A stretch of 64,000 nucleotides of DNA from Zygnema cylindricum (Eukaryota > Streptophyta > Zygnematophyceae > Zygnematales > Zygnemataceae), in NCBI GenBank assembly GCA_037447655.1, contig JBBHKE010001516.1, forward strand, positions 1 through 64,000. Direction: 5' to 3'. Numbering within the stretch: position 1 is the stretch's first letter; each line of letters starts with the position of its first letter. Shown one piece after another: positions 1 to 11,259 of this stretch. A model generated the notes under the pieces. It did no database searches. It saw only the letters and a list, made by a program, of their open reading frames with translations, and was not told where the DNA came from. Made by a program: the position numbers and the translations under genes.

Positions 1-1622
1 AGAGAGGGAGAGAGAGCGCGAGAGAGGGAGAGAGAGAGCGAGCGAGAGAGGGAGAGAGAAAAGGAGATCAGAACCGCAGAAGAGATGAAACTTGAGAAAC
101 AGTCGAGGAGGAGAGAAGCCCTTGTTTCTGCGAAGGTTGGTTAAACAATCAGTGAAACACGTTAAATAAGTTGGTTAAACATGTTTAAATAATTGTGTTA
201 AATATGATAAATAAGTTCTTTCAAATAAGTTTGTCTAAGGTTGTTTATTAAACACGTTAAATAAGTTTGTTAAACATTTTCAATAAGGCTATTTAAACAT
301 ATTAAGCACTCTTGTTAAAGATAATCAACTAAGATTGCTACTCATGTTAAGTGATTCAACTAAACATATTGAATAATTCGACTTTTAACATTTGGGTTAT
401 TTTTTAGTTTAAATGTGTATCAAAGACTTATTTTTTGCAGTTCCACTTTCTGTAAACTCTAGTCTTTTTTTTTCTCTTTTCTTTTTTAGTCTTTTCTATT
501 TTAAGGGATATGAAAAAGCGAATATTAACTCGATCAATTTTCAATTTGCTTATTTGGTTAACAAAAAAACTAACTTGTCATGTTTTTTTAAATTCATATT
601 TTAAAGTATTTAATATTATTGTAGTCTACGATCATTATTATTATCATTATTGTTTGTTTTTTTTATGGTAATTAACATTATTATAGTCCATTACTATTAT
701 TTTTTTATTATTATTATTTGTATGTTTGTTTATTTGTTTTTATTTATTTAGTTTACTTTTGTATATCAAAATTTAGTGTTTTAAGGATAATCGCCAATAG
801 ATATATATTTCTACAATCAAAGATTCAAAAAGGAAAATAAAATAAAACTGGTCACACTTCAAAATTTGTTATTTTTGGTGTGTTTAGTTTTAAGGGTTTA
901 TTATTTTAGGGTTTTTGAAAAAAAAATTGCGGTACAGATGAGGAGGCAACAATTGAGGGAAGCACTACCAGACGAACCTCCACTAGAAGACAAAAGCCGT
1001 ACTTTGATCGGTCTCCGTTTACCGGACAGTCGAACTTTACGGAGAGCATGGAGACACGAAAATACCATCGAACAACTCTACCAATGGGTTAGTTTTTTGG
1101 GAAAACTTTTTCTCTGTTTGGAAATGTTTCTCTTTTATTTTCGTTGGGTAAGGTTTTTTTTTTGGGAAAATTTCTGGAAAATGTTTGCATTTTGGAAAAA
1201 AATGAGGGAAACGTTTTCTTCTTTTGGAAAATTTTTGAGGGAAAGGTTGTTTTTTGGGAAATAGAAAAGTTTAGTTTTTTGGCATTCTATTTTAAAAGTT
1301 TCCTAAAGTTTCTTTTCGCTTTTTTTTCCTTTTTTGTCTATTTGTAATTCTTTTAGTCCATTTACTTTCCGTCCTTTAATTTCCGATTGACTTTTTTGAT
1401 GGTGTTGTGTTTTTCGTTTCCTTTTTTTTTTTCTCATTTTTTTCCCCCTTTTTTTTGGGAGGGCAGGTGGAGTCACTAGAAGACGTAGGAAACTGTCCAA
1501 ATAATTTTGTCTTATCTACAGCATATCCTAGAATGCGATTAAACCGACTTGATTTTAAAGAAAAAACGTTTGAAGAAATGGGACTTATCCCCCATTGTGT
1601 TCTCATGATCGAAGAACTTTAA
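1..1622 (+). CDS. UBX-domain protein (FAF/PUX-like), 3' end of gene
   Basis: Partial gene entering from the left edge. Exons 910-1087 and 1467-1622 (stop at 1620-1622) join in phase 0 and encode a C-terminal UBX domain. Visible landmarks are ALPDEPP, then RTLIGLRLPDSRTLRRAW, TIEQLYQW, and after the intron NNFVLSTAYPRMRL and KTFEEMGLIPHCVLMIEEL, the order of strands and helix expected of a UBX fold. UBX proteins are generally p97/CDC48 adaptors; this is family knowledge. The stretch 1-135 is open in frame 1 as an Arg/Glu-rich coiled coil (EEMKLEKQSRRREALVSAK) ending at a GT donor, the kind of segment that precedes UBX in FAF1/FAF2-like proteins. It ends in phase 0 while the exon at 910 starts with the third base of a codon, so one small exon is missing between them; an 11-nt candidate at 432-442 would fit. 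An AATAAA overlaps the stop. The domain call is firm, the subfamily is inferred. Confidence 0.8.
136..909 (+). other. Intron region of the UBX gene
   Basis: AT-rich DNA with long T runs and ATT/TTA simple sequence between the coiled-coil exon and the first UBX exon. The only exon-like item is a possible 11-nt microexon after TTTTTTTGCAG near 431 and before GTAAAC. No other coding signal is seen. Confidence 0.5.
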
Positions 1623-3213
1623 ATAAAGTGTCAAAAAGAAATCGAATAATCATAAGTGATGGTCTTTTTACGGTTTTTTTTTTTAGGGTTTCTTTTTACC
1701 ATGCGAGTTCCTTCACTATTATTTTTCAAATTTGAATCGAACCTCTTTGTAGTCGTTCGAGAATTTGTTTTTGATCTTTTCAAAGGGTCGGTTTGTTGTG
1801 TAAAAGAGGGTAGAAATGGTACAAATGGTACAAGTGGGTACAAATGGGTACAAATGGTACAAATAGTACATATGGGTACAAATGAGTAAAAGCATGCTCG
1901 TTGATGTACGTTAAGTTATACCTCATTAACTGTGTATAGTATTTACTCCAACATCGGGGTACTTTGAAAATAAACATGCGTTCAACATTATATTTCTTAA
2001 TCTCACTAAGTTAGATGGAATTAATTAAATAAACGTCATCCAGTGGTGGTCTTTTGTTTTTTTTTTTTTTTTTTTTTCTTAATATAGGTATTTGTGCATC
2101 GACATTTCTTTGTCAGGTAGGGCTTTTACTTTGATAAGCACCAAACAGCCTCTATTTAATATGAGGAAAACAAGAAAATTAAAATATTATTGTATACTTT
2201 TTTGTACTAAATGTTTTGTTCATTTACGTACTCAAAAAATATCTCAAAAACTATCTATGAAGCAACAGAAGCACCAATTTTAGTATTATATAATGAAACG
2301 ACCCATGTCTGAAACGACAACTGTCCATGAAACGACAACTGAATTACACCCATATAACGCAAGGCCTTATCATTGGTTCTGCCTTAATTATCATTAATTA
2401 ATCATTACTATCGTTAATTATTGATTTATTAATTACGTATGGTTCAGCTTTTTTGGTTAAGGACATTATTCATTCATATTGTGATTTTACACGAATGGAA
2501 GATTTGACCTCGTTTTCACGATAAACAGGACAACATTTGTTGAAAGATTATTGAAAGATTTGCCTACGGTTTACCTTGAAACTGGGCCATTTGCCCACAA
2601 TATCATAATTCCGATAAAATTTCTTCAAAAGAATTATTGTATGATCTTGTAACTTGAATGGAAAACCCGGAAAAAAAGATGCCGCGTTGCTCGCATCAAC
2701 ATATCATCACATCTGTCTAGGTTCAAAAACATAATACATTGGCCTACTGACAATCGCCACATCAGCTAATGTTGAAAATTTTGAAAACACCGTATATATC
2801 GGTAGGGGGAACCAATCCTCGAATAGAACATCTGCTCTATGTCACACATTTTGTAATGTCAATGACAGCTATGTTCATAGCTGTAGATAAATGACTGTCA
2901 AAATCCCTCCAAAATTTCCTTCGTTGAAGCAAACATCGTAAAAAGATATGTAGCAAAGCCAAATCCAAGGCATAATGATCGGTAAAATCAGTGACTTAAC
3001 AGTTCCGATTAATTAAAGATAATGCAATGGACATAAAAGGAATAAGAAAAAGGAAACAGTGGCGGAGAAAAAGGAAACATCCCAACTCTCATTTGAATCC
3101 TGAAGAGGAGTGATTCTACTCGAAAAAAAAATTCTAGAAAGAAACAATTCTACTACTGCCAATGGACCCAAAAGGTATTTAAACAAAATATCTGGTCGCC
3201 GACCATATTATGC
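1623..3213. other. AT-rich intergenic DNA
   Basis: No gene recognised. It holds a short minisatellite at about 1814-1885, built on a 9-10 bp unit like GGTACAAATG (7-8 imperfect units), and a T-run near 2058. Short ORFs here have low-complexity translations and no family resemblance. Confidence 0.5.
1814..1885 (+). repeat. GGTACAAATG minisatellite
   Basis: Seven to eight head-to-tail imperfect copies of GGTACAAAT(G) with one-base length variation. It lies about 190 bp downstream of the UBX stop codon. Confidence 0.7.
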
Positions 3214-3833
3214 TACACCGCGAATCGTAATTAGAGTAATGAAAAAATTAGAGTAAAAAAACAAAAAAAAAAACAATTAGAGTAATAAACTCTAATTTAT
3301 GTGATAGAACTTTTTCACAGAGGAAGTTTACTCTAATTTATTTAAGTACTCTATATTGGGTTATGTCAGCAATAATTATCCGCGCTGAAATTATGAACAC
3401 TAAATTACGTAGACTTACAAAATCTATCAGTCTGTATAGTTTTGACGTCATTATGACGTTAGTATTATTTGTCGTGCTGAATGTCAGTTAATGTTCACAC
3501 TGACGACGATGCTGTCGACGGACGAGAGTTATGCAACGGCTTTTTTTCGATGTGATTCATTATTCGTTTAGTGCGATTTCACGTGCGAGCGCGATTTTAT
3601 TAAATCATTATATGTACCTTTTTACTTAAAAAAGTACAATTTTGCACGGTCGAGCGTTGTCCGTACTCCACACTATTTAAAACGAACCTATATTACAATT
3701 TTTTACGCTAATTAAACTTACATAAATTAAAATAATGAAAACATTAGAATCGTCTACTCTATTTAATGTCATAAAGTCGAAATTTCGAGCGACCGAATTA
3801 GAGTAATTTACTCTAATTACGATTCGTGGTGTA
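3214..3833. mobile_element. Mariner-like MITE, 616 bp (copy 1)
   Basis: The left end after TA is CACCGCGAATCGTAATTAGA and the right end is its near-complement, CTAATTACGATTCGTGGTG before TA. TIRs of about 25 bp flanked by the dinucleotide TA fit Tc1/mariner (Stowaway-like) elements. The interior is rich in TTAGAGTAA-type motifs and has no transposase ORF. Several other elements in this window share the CACCG(C/T)GAATCG-type terminus. Confidence 0.8.
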
Positions 3834-4327
3834 CTATAAGTCTCGTACGGAAACATTATAGGGCACGAAACAAAATAAACTTTTATAATAGAACGAACCA
3901 TATCATTTGAAATTAAATGAAAAAAATGAGCGTCGTCACGCGCGACGAAATCAAGCCACACTATCTACGAATCAACAGTTTTACATTGACAACGAAATGT
4001 TAAGATATTGGGCGAATCGGCGACGGCCAAAATCGCGCCGTCAAATGTTTTGTTCGCTTCGCGTCAGTTATGTTTTGTTTCGTTTGGTACTGTACTTTTG
4101 TGTCGGTTTGGTTTGGTGCGAGCGCCGAGTGGTATTCATTTGTACGAATCGCACGCTAATCGATTTCGAGGAAATGTTGGTTCGCGAAACGTGACGTGGT
4201 TTTTCGTCCGCGGAAATATTTAATGTGTTACGACGAAGCGGCAACATCTGCTACAATCCTGCAACGATCTTGCCACATTTTGTTTCAGTTTACAGAGAGC
4301 AGATTTATGAGAGTAGAGGTAGCTTGA
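3834..4327. other. Unannotated spacer with short ORFs
   Basis: Moderately GC-rich DNA between copy 1 of the mariner-like MITE and the foldback element. ORFs of 68-95 codons occur on the + strand but show no recognisable domain or splice structure. Confidence 0.4.
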
Positions 4328-5827
4328 TGCTGCAGGCTATTGCATGCGCACTCAGCGTGCATCTGGTCGTTATATTTAGGGAATGTTTGCTATGTATTGA
4401 TTTCAGGTGTACTTTTTCTTTATCATTGTAGTGAGTAGTGAGTGAGTGAGTAGAGTTAGGAAGTACATAAAAAAAATGTGTTCAGTGTGAGTGTGAGTGT
4501 GAGTGAGAATAAGTGATTATTTTGTTTTTTTTTATCTCTTTCTTCAGAGGATGTTGCCTATACCGGATGGGATATTTGATTAAGGGATGAGCTTCTTCGA
4601 ACGGCACAAAGATTAGCAATGGTACAAGGATATGTTATATCAATATCTTCTTCAAGAAAAAAACTAGTTGTTCTGCAATGTGATATTGGGAGTACTTAGA
4701 GAGATATTAAATAGAAACAAATAGGACAAGGGTCAAACCCTTACCTTCTTCAACAAAAAATAACAAGTAGTAATCGACGAATAGAATGTCAATTTCGTGT
4801 TTGTGGGCACGAAAAGAATGACAAATGGGAATTATCCACCAAAATACCACAACACAATCACAAAAAATCCCCACATATCATGGCACATCCGATGTGTTGA
4901 CGGATGGATAACAATGATATTGAGAAAATTACACATTTCTTTATTCTAGCGCAAAACCGAGGCAAGTTGTGAGCTCTTTAAGATTAGGGGATAAACCATG
5001 TTACGCCACAGCTAAGGCGACAGATACGAAAACTTGAACTAAAAGGCAAATCATCTATTGTAGCTCTTATAACTAAATTAGAAACTTCAAAAATATTCAA
5101 AAGTGAGTATGAGCTAGATGATGAACATTATATCTCATCCTTTCATAGCTCCAAAAACATCGGTTAATATGCTAAAGAGAAATCATACATGTATTTTATT
5201 AGATTGTACATAAAAAACAAATCGTTTTAAAATGCCATTATTACACATTGTAGGGTTGTCGCCGAATAATAAAACTTTTAGCATATGTTTTGTCTGATTG
5301 TGTTGTGGTATTTTGGTGGATAATTCCCATTTGTCATTCTTTTCGTGCCCACAAACACGAAATTGACATTCTATTCGTCGATTACTACTTGTTATTTTTT
5401 GTTGAAGAAGGTAAGGGTTTGACCCTTGTCCTATTTGTTTCTATTTAATATCTCTCTAAGTACTCCCAATATCACATTGCAGAACAACTAGTTTTTTTCT
5501 TGAAGAAGATATTGATATAACATATCCTTGTACCATTGCTAATCTTTGTGCCGTTCGAAGAAGCTCATCCCTTAATCAAATATCCCATCCGGTATAGGCA
5601 ACATCCTCTGAAGAAAGAGATAAAAAAAAACAAAATAATCACTTATTCTCACTCACACTCACACTCACACTGAACACATTTTTTTTATGTATTTCCTAAC
5701 TCTACTCGCTCACTCATTACTCACTACAATGATAAAGAAAAAGTACACCTGAAATCAATACATAGCAAACATTCCCTAAATATAACGACCAGATGCACGC
5801 TGAGTGCGCCTGCAATAGCCTGCAGCA
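4328..5827. mobile_element. Foldback element, 1.5 kb with 533-bp inverted arms
   Basis: Bases 4328-4860 and 5295-5827 are reverse complements over 533 bp, with only about four mismatches noticed by eye, enclosing a 434-bp unrelated centre. The arms begin TGCTGCAGGCTATTGCA and include a GAGTGTGAGTGTGAGTGAG microsatellite. Neither arm nor centre holds a transposase-like ORF. A clean target-site duplication is not visible; the right end abuts the start of a different MITE (CAGAGGTCGCAAA). The high arm identity suggests recent insertion or gene conversion between arms. It is probably a non-autonomous long-TIR DNA transposon, superfamily unknown. Confidence 0.85.
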
Positions 5828-5994
5828 GAGGTCGCAAACGGTCAACCGAAACCGTGACCGACCGTTAACCGACCGCCCGCGCCGGATCCGGACCGGATTC
5901 GGTTGCCAAATTTTGGGGGTCGGGCGATTACGGTCGGTTGATTCACCAAGGAAAAAAAAACGGTCGGTTACGGTCGGTTAACCAAAAAACAAAA
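5826..5994 (+). mobile_element. 5' fragment of CAGAGGTCGCAAA MITE
   Basis: Matches the left third of the intact copy at 46899-47356: CAGAGGTCGCAAACGGTCAA, then CCGTTAACCGACCGCCCGCG, then GGATTCGGTTGCCAAATTTT. Similarity stops near ACAAAAT at about 5988-5994. A 3' fragment of the same family lies at about 10195-10408. Confidence 0.75.
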
Positions 5995-8900
5995 TATAAT
6001 GGAGCAGGCACTTTGCACCGGACTAACTCCTCAGTTCGACCTCCGTTTAAGGTGAACTAAATTGCGTAGGGCTCCAGGGTGAAAATATAAAGATCTGATC
6101 CGGCTGATTGTCCTTTCCCTCCTCCGTACGCTAGAGTCCGTACACAGTGGAAGGAAGCCCCGGAAATCCTGGGAGTGCAAATGTGCCGAAGATGCACACG
6201 AGCTTGACAAAGATCGTTTGGGAGGTGATGAAGGAGGAGTGGACTATCTCAAGGAATTTGGATCCTTTTGTCTAGTCTCAATTCCACCAAAGCTTTAACG
6301 GTGGAGGAGATCTCCACTAATATAAAAGTAGGAAGCTTCTAAGATACAACAGCAAATTCAAAAGGTTTATCTGCACCCAACCCTCCCTTCTCGCTGAAGA
6401 TGAGGTTTGTGTCAAGTTCCCGATGGCGTCCTATTGGGATGAATTCTAAGGGAGTAGGGGTTTCCCGAGTCAGCTTTCCGAAATAACAAGATATTATTGA
6501 CGAGGTGTAAACCTGCTTCCTAAGAAACCCTCCGGATTTAAGCCGAGCATCCCGTATCAGACGTAATTCTTGTTCCCATACTTTCTTCCTTTCCTCCTCT
6601 AAAGCCACCTAATCTATGGTGACAGGCTCGGCCCCCGTCGTAGCTCCGCCTTGGGATCTTAACTTTTTCACTTATTCTTAGGTACTACGCAATACCTAAT
6701 CAAATCCTCTAAATCCACCCTCGAGACCTCAAGGTGGGTAGGTCTTGTTTGCCACAATCCTTCCGAAGGTCGAATGGTAGGTGCTGCTTGAGGGAGCTTC
6801 TCAAGTACGATTGTCTCGAGAGGGCAAGACATTTCATCCTAAACCATTGGCATAAACCTTCTTTTTAGGTCTTGGTGGTCAAATCTTTTCCCCTTCCAGA
6901 GCTCTTGAGAGTTCCTCCTACTGGTGCCTTCTTTAGCACGAACCCGAGAAGTTGTTCCCCCTCAAAGCCAACTACTGGTGATAGTATCTTGGGACTGAGT
7001 TGTTTGGGCACATGAAACTGGCACCCTTGAGGGTTAGTTTGGTATACATTGAGAAAAAGTACTTTTTGAGGAATAGCTCAAAATCTCCACGACCCCTCCC
7101 ACTAGTCGAACTACCTGAGCTTGTTTGGTGCGAGCTACCCTTTGAACTAACTATTTATTCACCTTAAACTCATGCAGATTGTGAATGGCAAGGAGATCCT
7201 TTCAACTGGGCCAACATGGATCTGTTAACATCTTAGGATCTATGTGGATTTCAGCCTAGTGAACCTTAGATTTAGTGTGGAAACCAACTTTTGGGAAGTG
7301 ACCCGAGAATGGTTCTTTATTAGCCAACCCTTTTCCACAAGTAGTAGTAGAGGACTTCTTCCCCTCCTCGGCCTGGGCTTTCGCGACCTCGGCCAAAGAT
7401 GGAAACTGCTCGGGTGTCATGCTAGGGAGGGGTGGAGAAGCGGGTGCCCCAGATGGTTCTTTAGTTGGAGAACCAAAGACAAACGGTGCTAGGACGGATT
7501 TCTCGGACATCTGAGACCTTCTTCTTGTACAAACGACTCCTGCCTACCTTGCCCTCTGGATCCGATATCCGCATTTCCCTTCTCCTAGGTTTCTGCGCCT
7601 CTCATTGAATGATGGTTACCGAGAAGAGGACCGGACTAAAATGGAATTCTTACTCCTCTCAAGAGAGTATTATTCTAAACTAAAGCTTCTATAACCTCTA
7701 ATCCACAAAGACAGGTTATCTTTTGTGTACTGTGCTTTACCACTAGAACTCGAACAAAGGCTACCTCAAAACCCATTGTTTTGATACAAATGATTTTGGC
7801 AATCCATTCCAGCTAAAACTCAATAGAATCCAAAATGTAAAAACCAAAGAGGGCCAAAAGGAACTTCCACGTAGAAATAACGAAAATAAAGAGAATTTGC
7901 TGTTTCAGTTTTAAGAATATCACATTGTCCAGGAAATAAAATGAAAGATGGAATAAATGGTGATGTCAAAGCAAGCGTAACATATCTCGGAGATCAAAAA
8001 TGACAAAGAGAGAAGACGATATCCCTCCAAATGGTACCTATGACAAGTAAGATCCTCTTTCACACCTCAGTTTGGCAAGACGGACCCGACAAGACTCTTC
8101 TCCATTTCAAACAACAAACTATCCCAAATTGCCCAAAGGAAAGATAGTGCCAACTAACCTCTTGACCTACGACTTTCACAAGAGACAAATTCAAACCAAA
8201 GATGGCAAGAGAGTCTTCACAAAAGAAAAAAGTTCTACAAAACAAGGTTTGCTTAGATTTCTCTGCGTGTTTTCTCAGGAGACAATACTAAAAAACGGCC
8301 TCTCTCTTTCGGCCCCAAGTTCCTTATTTAACCAAGTTTGTTTCAGTTATAGGTCCAAAAGTCAACGCAATGTGAGGAGACAATAAGCGAGAGCAAATGC
8401 TAACGAGCTGACATAAGACAAATTAGGTTATACTTCACTCAAGGCCAAAAGTACTACCTCAGGTTGCAGCTAGATCCGCTGCTAATAAGGTACATCTAGT
8501 CCATGACTAGGAAGTAAAGTACTTAAAGGACGATAGAACGCCCAACTTTGACCTAATGTAATTAAGGAACCGAAATCCAGTTCAACTTGAACTGAATTAC
8601 TACTGACAATAAGCAGCATTATCTGGATGGAAATCTGAAAAGTTACTTGGGGTTCAACAATATACCCCCCATACAAGGGCTGGTGGCACCTGGTCTCTGA
8701 TAATGGGATTGCAAACTTTTAGGCAAAATAACTTCGTTGTTTGGCCGCGCCCAATTTAAGGAATCTAATAATATTGTCCGATTTGGTGCACTCCTTTTTT
8801 CGTACACTTGTGACCGTACAGGGTGGAAAAAGCCCAAAACCTTGGCTGGAAGAGAGTCTGTCGACAACTTACACGGGCTTGACACACCTGCTTGTTCTCC

Positions 8901-10194
8901 TCTATCAGTTTGGAGTGCCGAGCCTTTTGTTAAGGGTCTAGTTGCTCCTTTAAGGTCGAATCCATTTTCCCTGGTTCCACCGCCGCCCATGCTTTTGGTG
9001 GTCGGCCCTAGCGAGAGATTTTGAATTCCAACCCTACTTGTGGATCTATTCTCCCCCTTCTATTTGGAGGCTATTGCTGACAATTTCAGCTAAGCTATCC
9101 CTTTTTTATCCTTTGCTCCCCCCCACTAAGGAAACCCGTGATTCTTTGTAATGTTAGATTGTGAAATTTTTGAGTTTCTCCTTACCTCCCTCCCTCCTTT
9201 TAGCTGCGATGTGGCTTGCATCGCTAGCAATTTTGGAGCTTGAATGTAGCTAGTCTGAGATTGTGGTGATTGAAGACTAGAAAAGGCAAGAGAATGCTTT
9301 AAGACCAAAAAATTGCATTCAAATCCATGCTTTGTCTAAGTAAGCAACTCCTTTGGAGGTCTCAAATACCTGGTGTGGCCGTGGTGTTGACTTGAGGCAA
9401 CCGGTGACCCACAGGGAGAAGAAGAAGCACCAACAGTTGCCATAATATTCAGATTACAAAAGAGGAAACTCTCACGGAAACCACAAAAAGACCGACTTCA
9501 CAATAAATCCCCAAGAAAACCAAACACACAATAGGTCTGCAAATTTGCCACAATATAAATATTATAACAAAAAAACCACATGCAGAATTTCACAAGATTA
9601 TGCCAAAATATCACAATGATCTTGCAATTATAAAAGACACAAAAACTACTTCACAGTTTTCCATTCACTGAATTCCTAACTCCAAAATATTATAAGTCCT
9701 ACATATACAGAGTGAACCTACAGCTGATCTACACCGTACCGCAACTACCGTGGTGTGTCGGTACACTAAACATTAATCAAACTAAACCCCGCCATCTACC
9801 GTACAAGTATTTACATCAATCCTTAACTCTAGCCGCTGCTAAAGTACGCAGTCAAAGTTAGTCCACCGAAATGATGGTTCGGTCAATATTTCTCTTCCAA
9901 AAATGACGGCAAACTCTGTCCGCCGTCCGCGTATTCATCCATCACCGAAGATGAACCTCCACGTGTAAATTTGGTCCCTCAAGTAAATATGTACTTTGTC
10001 AACGAACTCATCCAAGCTTTACTTCCCCACGGACGGACACGTGTACATAGAGTGTACCAAATCTGTGAACTCCCTTTGGAGTTACATACCACACCACATC
10101 GTGTCTACGTCAACTCAGTTTGTACACAAAACCGGCTAAGTCTAGACACTCTTTCTCACACACGAGATATAGAGAGGACTAAAGGTTTCCAAAA
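5995..10194 (-). mobile_element. Possible nested retroelement remnant, 4.2 kb
   Basis: This stretch lies between a 5' and a 3' piece of one MITE family, and both junctions carry ACAAAAT, which could be a target-site duplication. On the - strand an 84-codon ORF at 7256-7510 is Pro/Ser/Ala-rich and gag-like in composition (PASPPLPSMTPEQFPSLAEV), and an 89-codon ORF at 6339-6608 is charged (EEERKKVWEQELRL). No LTR pair, reverse transcriptase or integrase was found. An intact MITE has about 90 bp more at the junction, so a simple insertion is not proven. It may be a decayed non-autonomous retroelement or ordinary intergenic DNA. Confidence 0.3.
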
Positions 10195-10408
10195 CCAACA
10201 AAATGTACCATTAATTTTGTACTTTTTCGGGTACAGGTAGTTGCGAGAAATCAAGTTTCGGTTAAATTTTAATTTCGTAAACGCGAATCGGGTAACGATT
10301 AACAATTTAGGAGCGTGACATAACCTGGTCGGGCGTCGGGTGCTCAAATTTTGGAAAAAAAAAACGGTCGGTTTTGGTTACCTAAAATTTTGACTTTTGC
10401 GACCTCTG
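10195..10408 (+). mobile_element. 3' fragment of CAGAGGTCGCAAA MITE
   Basis: Matches the right half of the intact copy at 46899-47356, including GTACCATTAATTTTGTACTT, GAGCGTGACATAACC and the terminal TTTTGACTTTTGCGACCTCT. It is followed directly by an inverted family member. Confidence 0.75.
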
Positions 10409-10861
10409 ATCAAAGGGCGCACAAGTCAAAATTTTAGATACCCGAAACTGACAATTTTGTTCTTTTCAAAATCTGAACGCCCGATACCCGATTTTTTTCT
10501 TTTCACAGTTTTAAATTGTTAATCGTTACCCTTGTTGGTTTCGGTTATGTAAATTTTCTCGCGACTACCCCTACCCGCTCGTACCCGAATATGTACAAAA
10601 CTAATGGTACATCTCCCACATACCTTCCACGATACCAAGAGTAGAAAATACAATAATGTTGGATAGTATGGACAGTACAAGACCTTCAATTTTTTTCGTT
10701 TTTTGCTTACCCGTCCGTAACTGATTTGTTTTTTTTTTTGGAATCACCCGCCCGAATCCGCCTGGCCCCCCAAATTTGGCACCCAATCTATTCCGGATCC
10801 GACGCGGGCGGTCGGGTAATGGCCGGTTACGGTTTCGGGTAATCGTTTGCGGCCTCTGACC
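10409..10861 (-). mobile_element. CAGAGGTCGCAAA MITE, inverted copy
   Basis: Reads in reverse from AAGTCAAAATTTTAGATACC at the left to CGTTTGCGGCCTCTGAC at the right, the complement of the family's starting end. Internal landmarks (CGGATCCGACGCGGGCGGTC, TCGCGACTACCC) are all present inverted. The left terminus is diverged. Confidence 0.7.
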
Positions 10862-11259
10862 TATTCCCTACTTAATTGCCTACTTAGTCCCTACTTAGTT
10901 TGTGTACGTATAGATGTTCAATTTGTTCTATTGAAAGTCTACGGTAAAAAAAATTGCCATTCTTATAGCAAAGTTGCCTCCGTTGTAAACCCTTTCCCTT
11001 TTTTTTATTGTTAATATCATTATTGTTATCATAACCATTCTTATTCTTATTATTGTTGTCGTTTTTGTTTTGATTATTAGAAAAAAATCTTGAACGATAA
11101 ATTAAAAAAGCACGATGGTAAACCATGACCAACACTGAAAAACAACAATAAAAAACAAAAAGAGCGACGAGAACACAAACAAAAAAGAAGCAACAACAAG
11201 GAAAATAAAAGCACCCTAACTCAAAATGAAAAGCACGGCAACTCACAAAAATAAAACTA
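10862..11259. other. Low-complexity spacer
   Basis: A/T- and AAC/ATT-rich simple sequence. The - strand ORF across it (10884-11246) translates to low-complexity Asn/Lys and Phe/Cys runs and is not believed to be a gene. Confidence 0.4.

Noticed and set aside
5995-10194. LTR retrotransposon with paired LTRs
   Set aside because: The two ends of the segment were compared in both orientations and show no direct repeat, and no primer-binding site was recognised.
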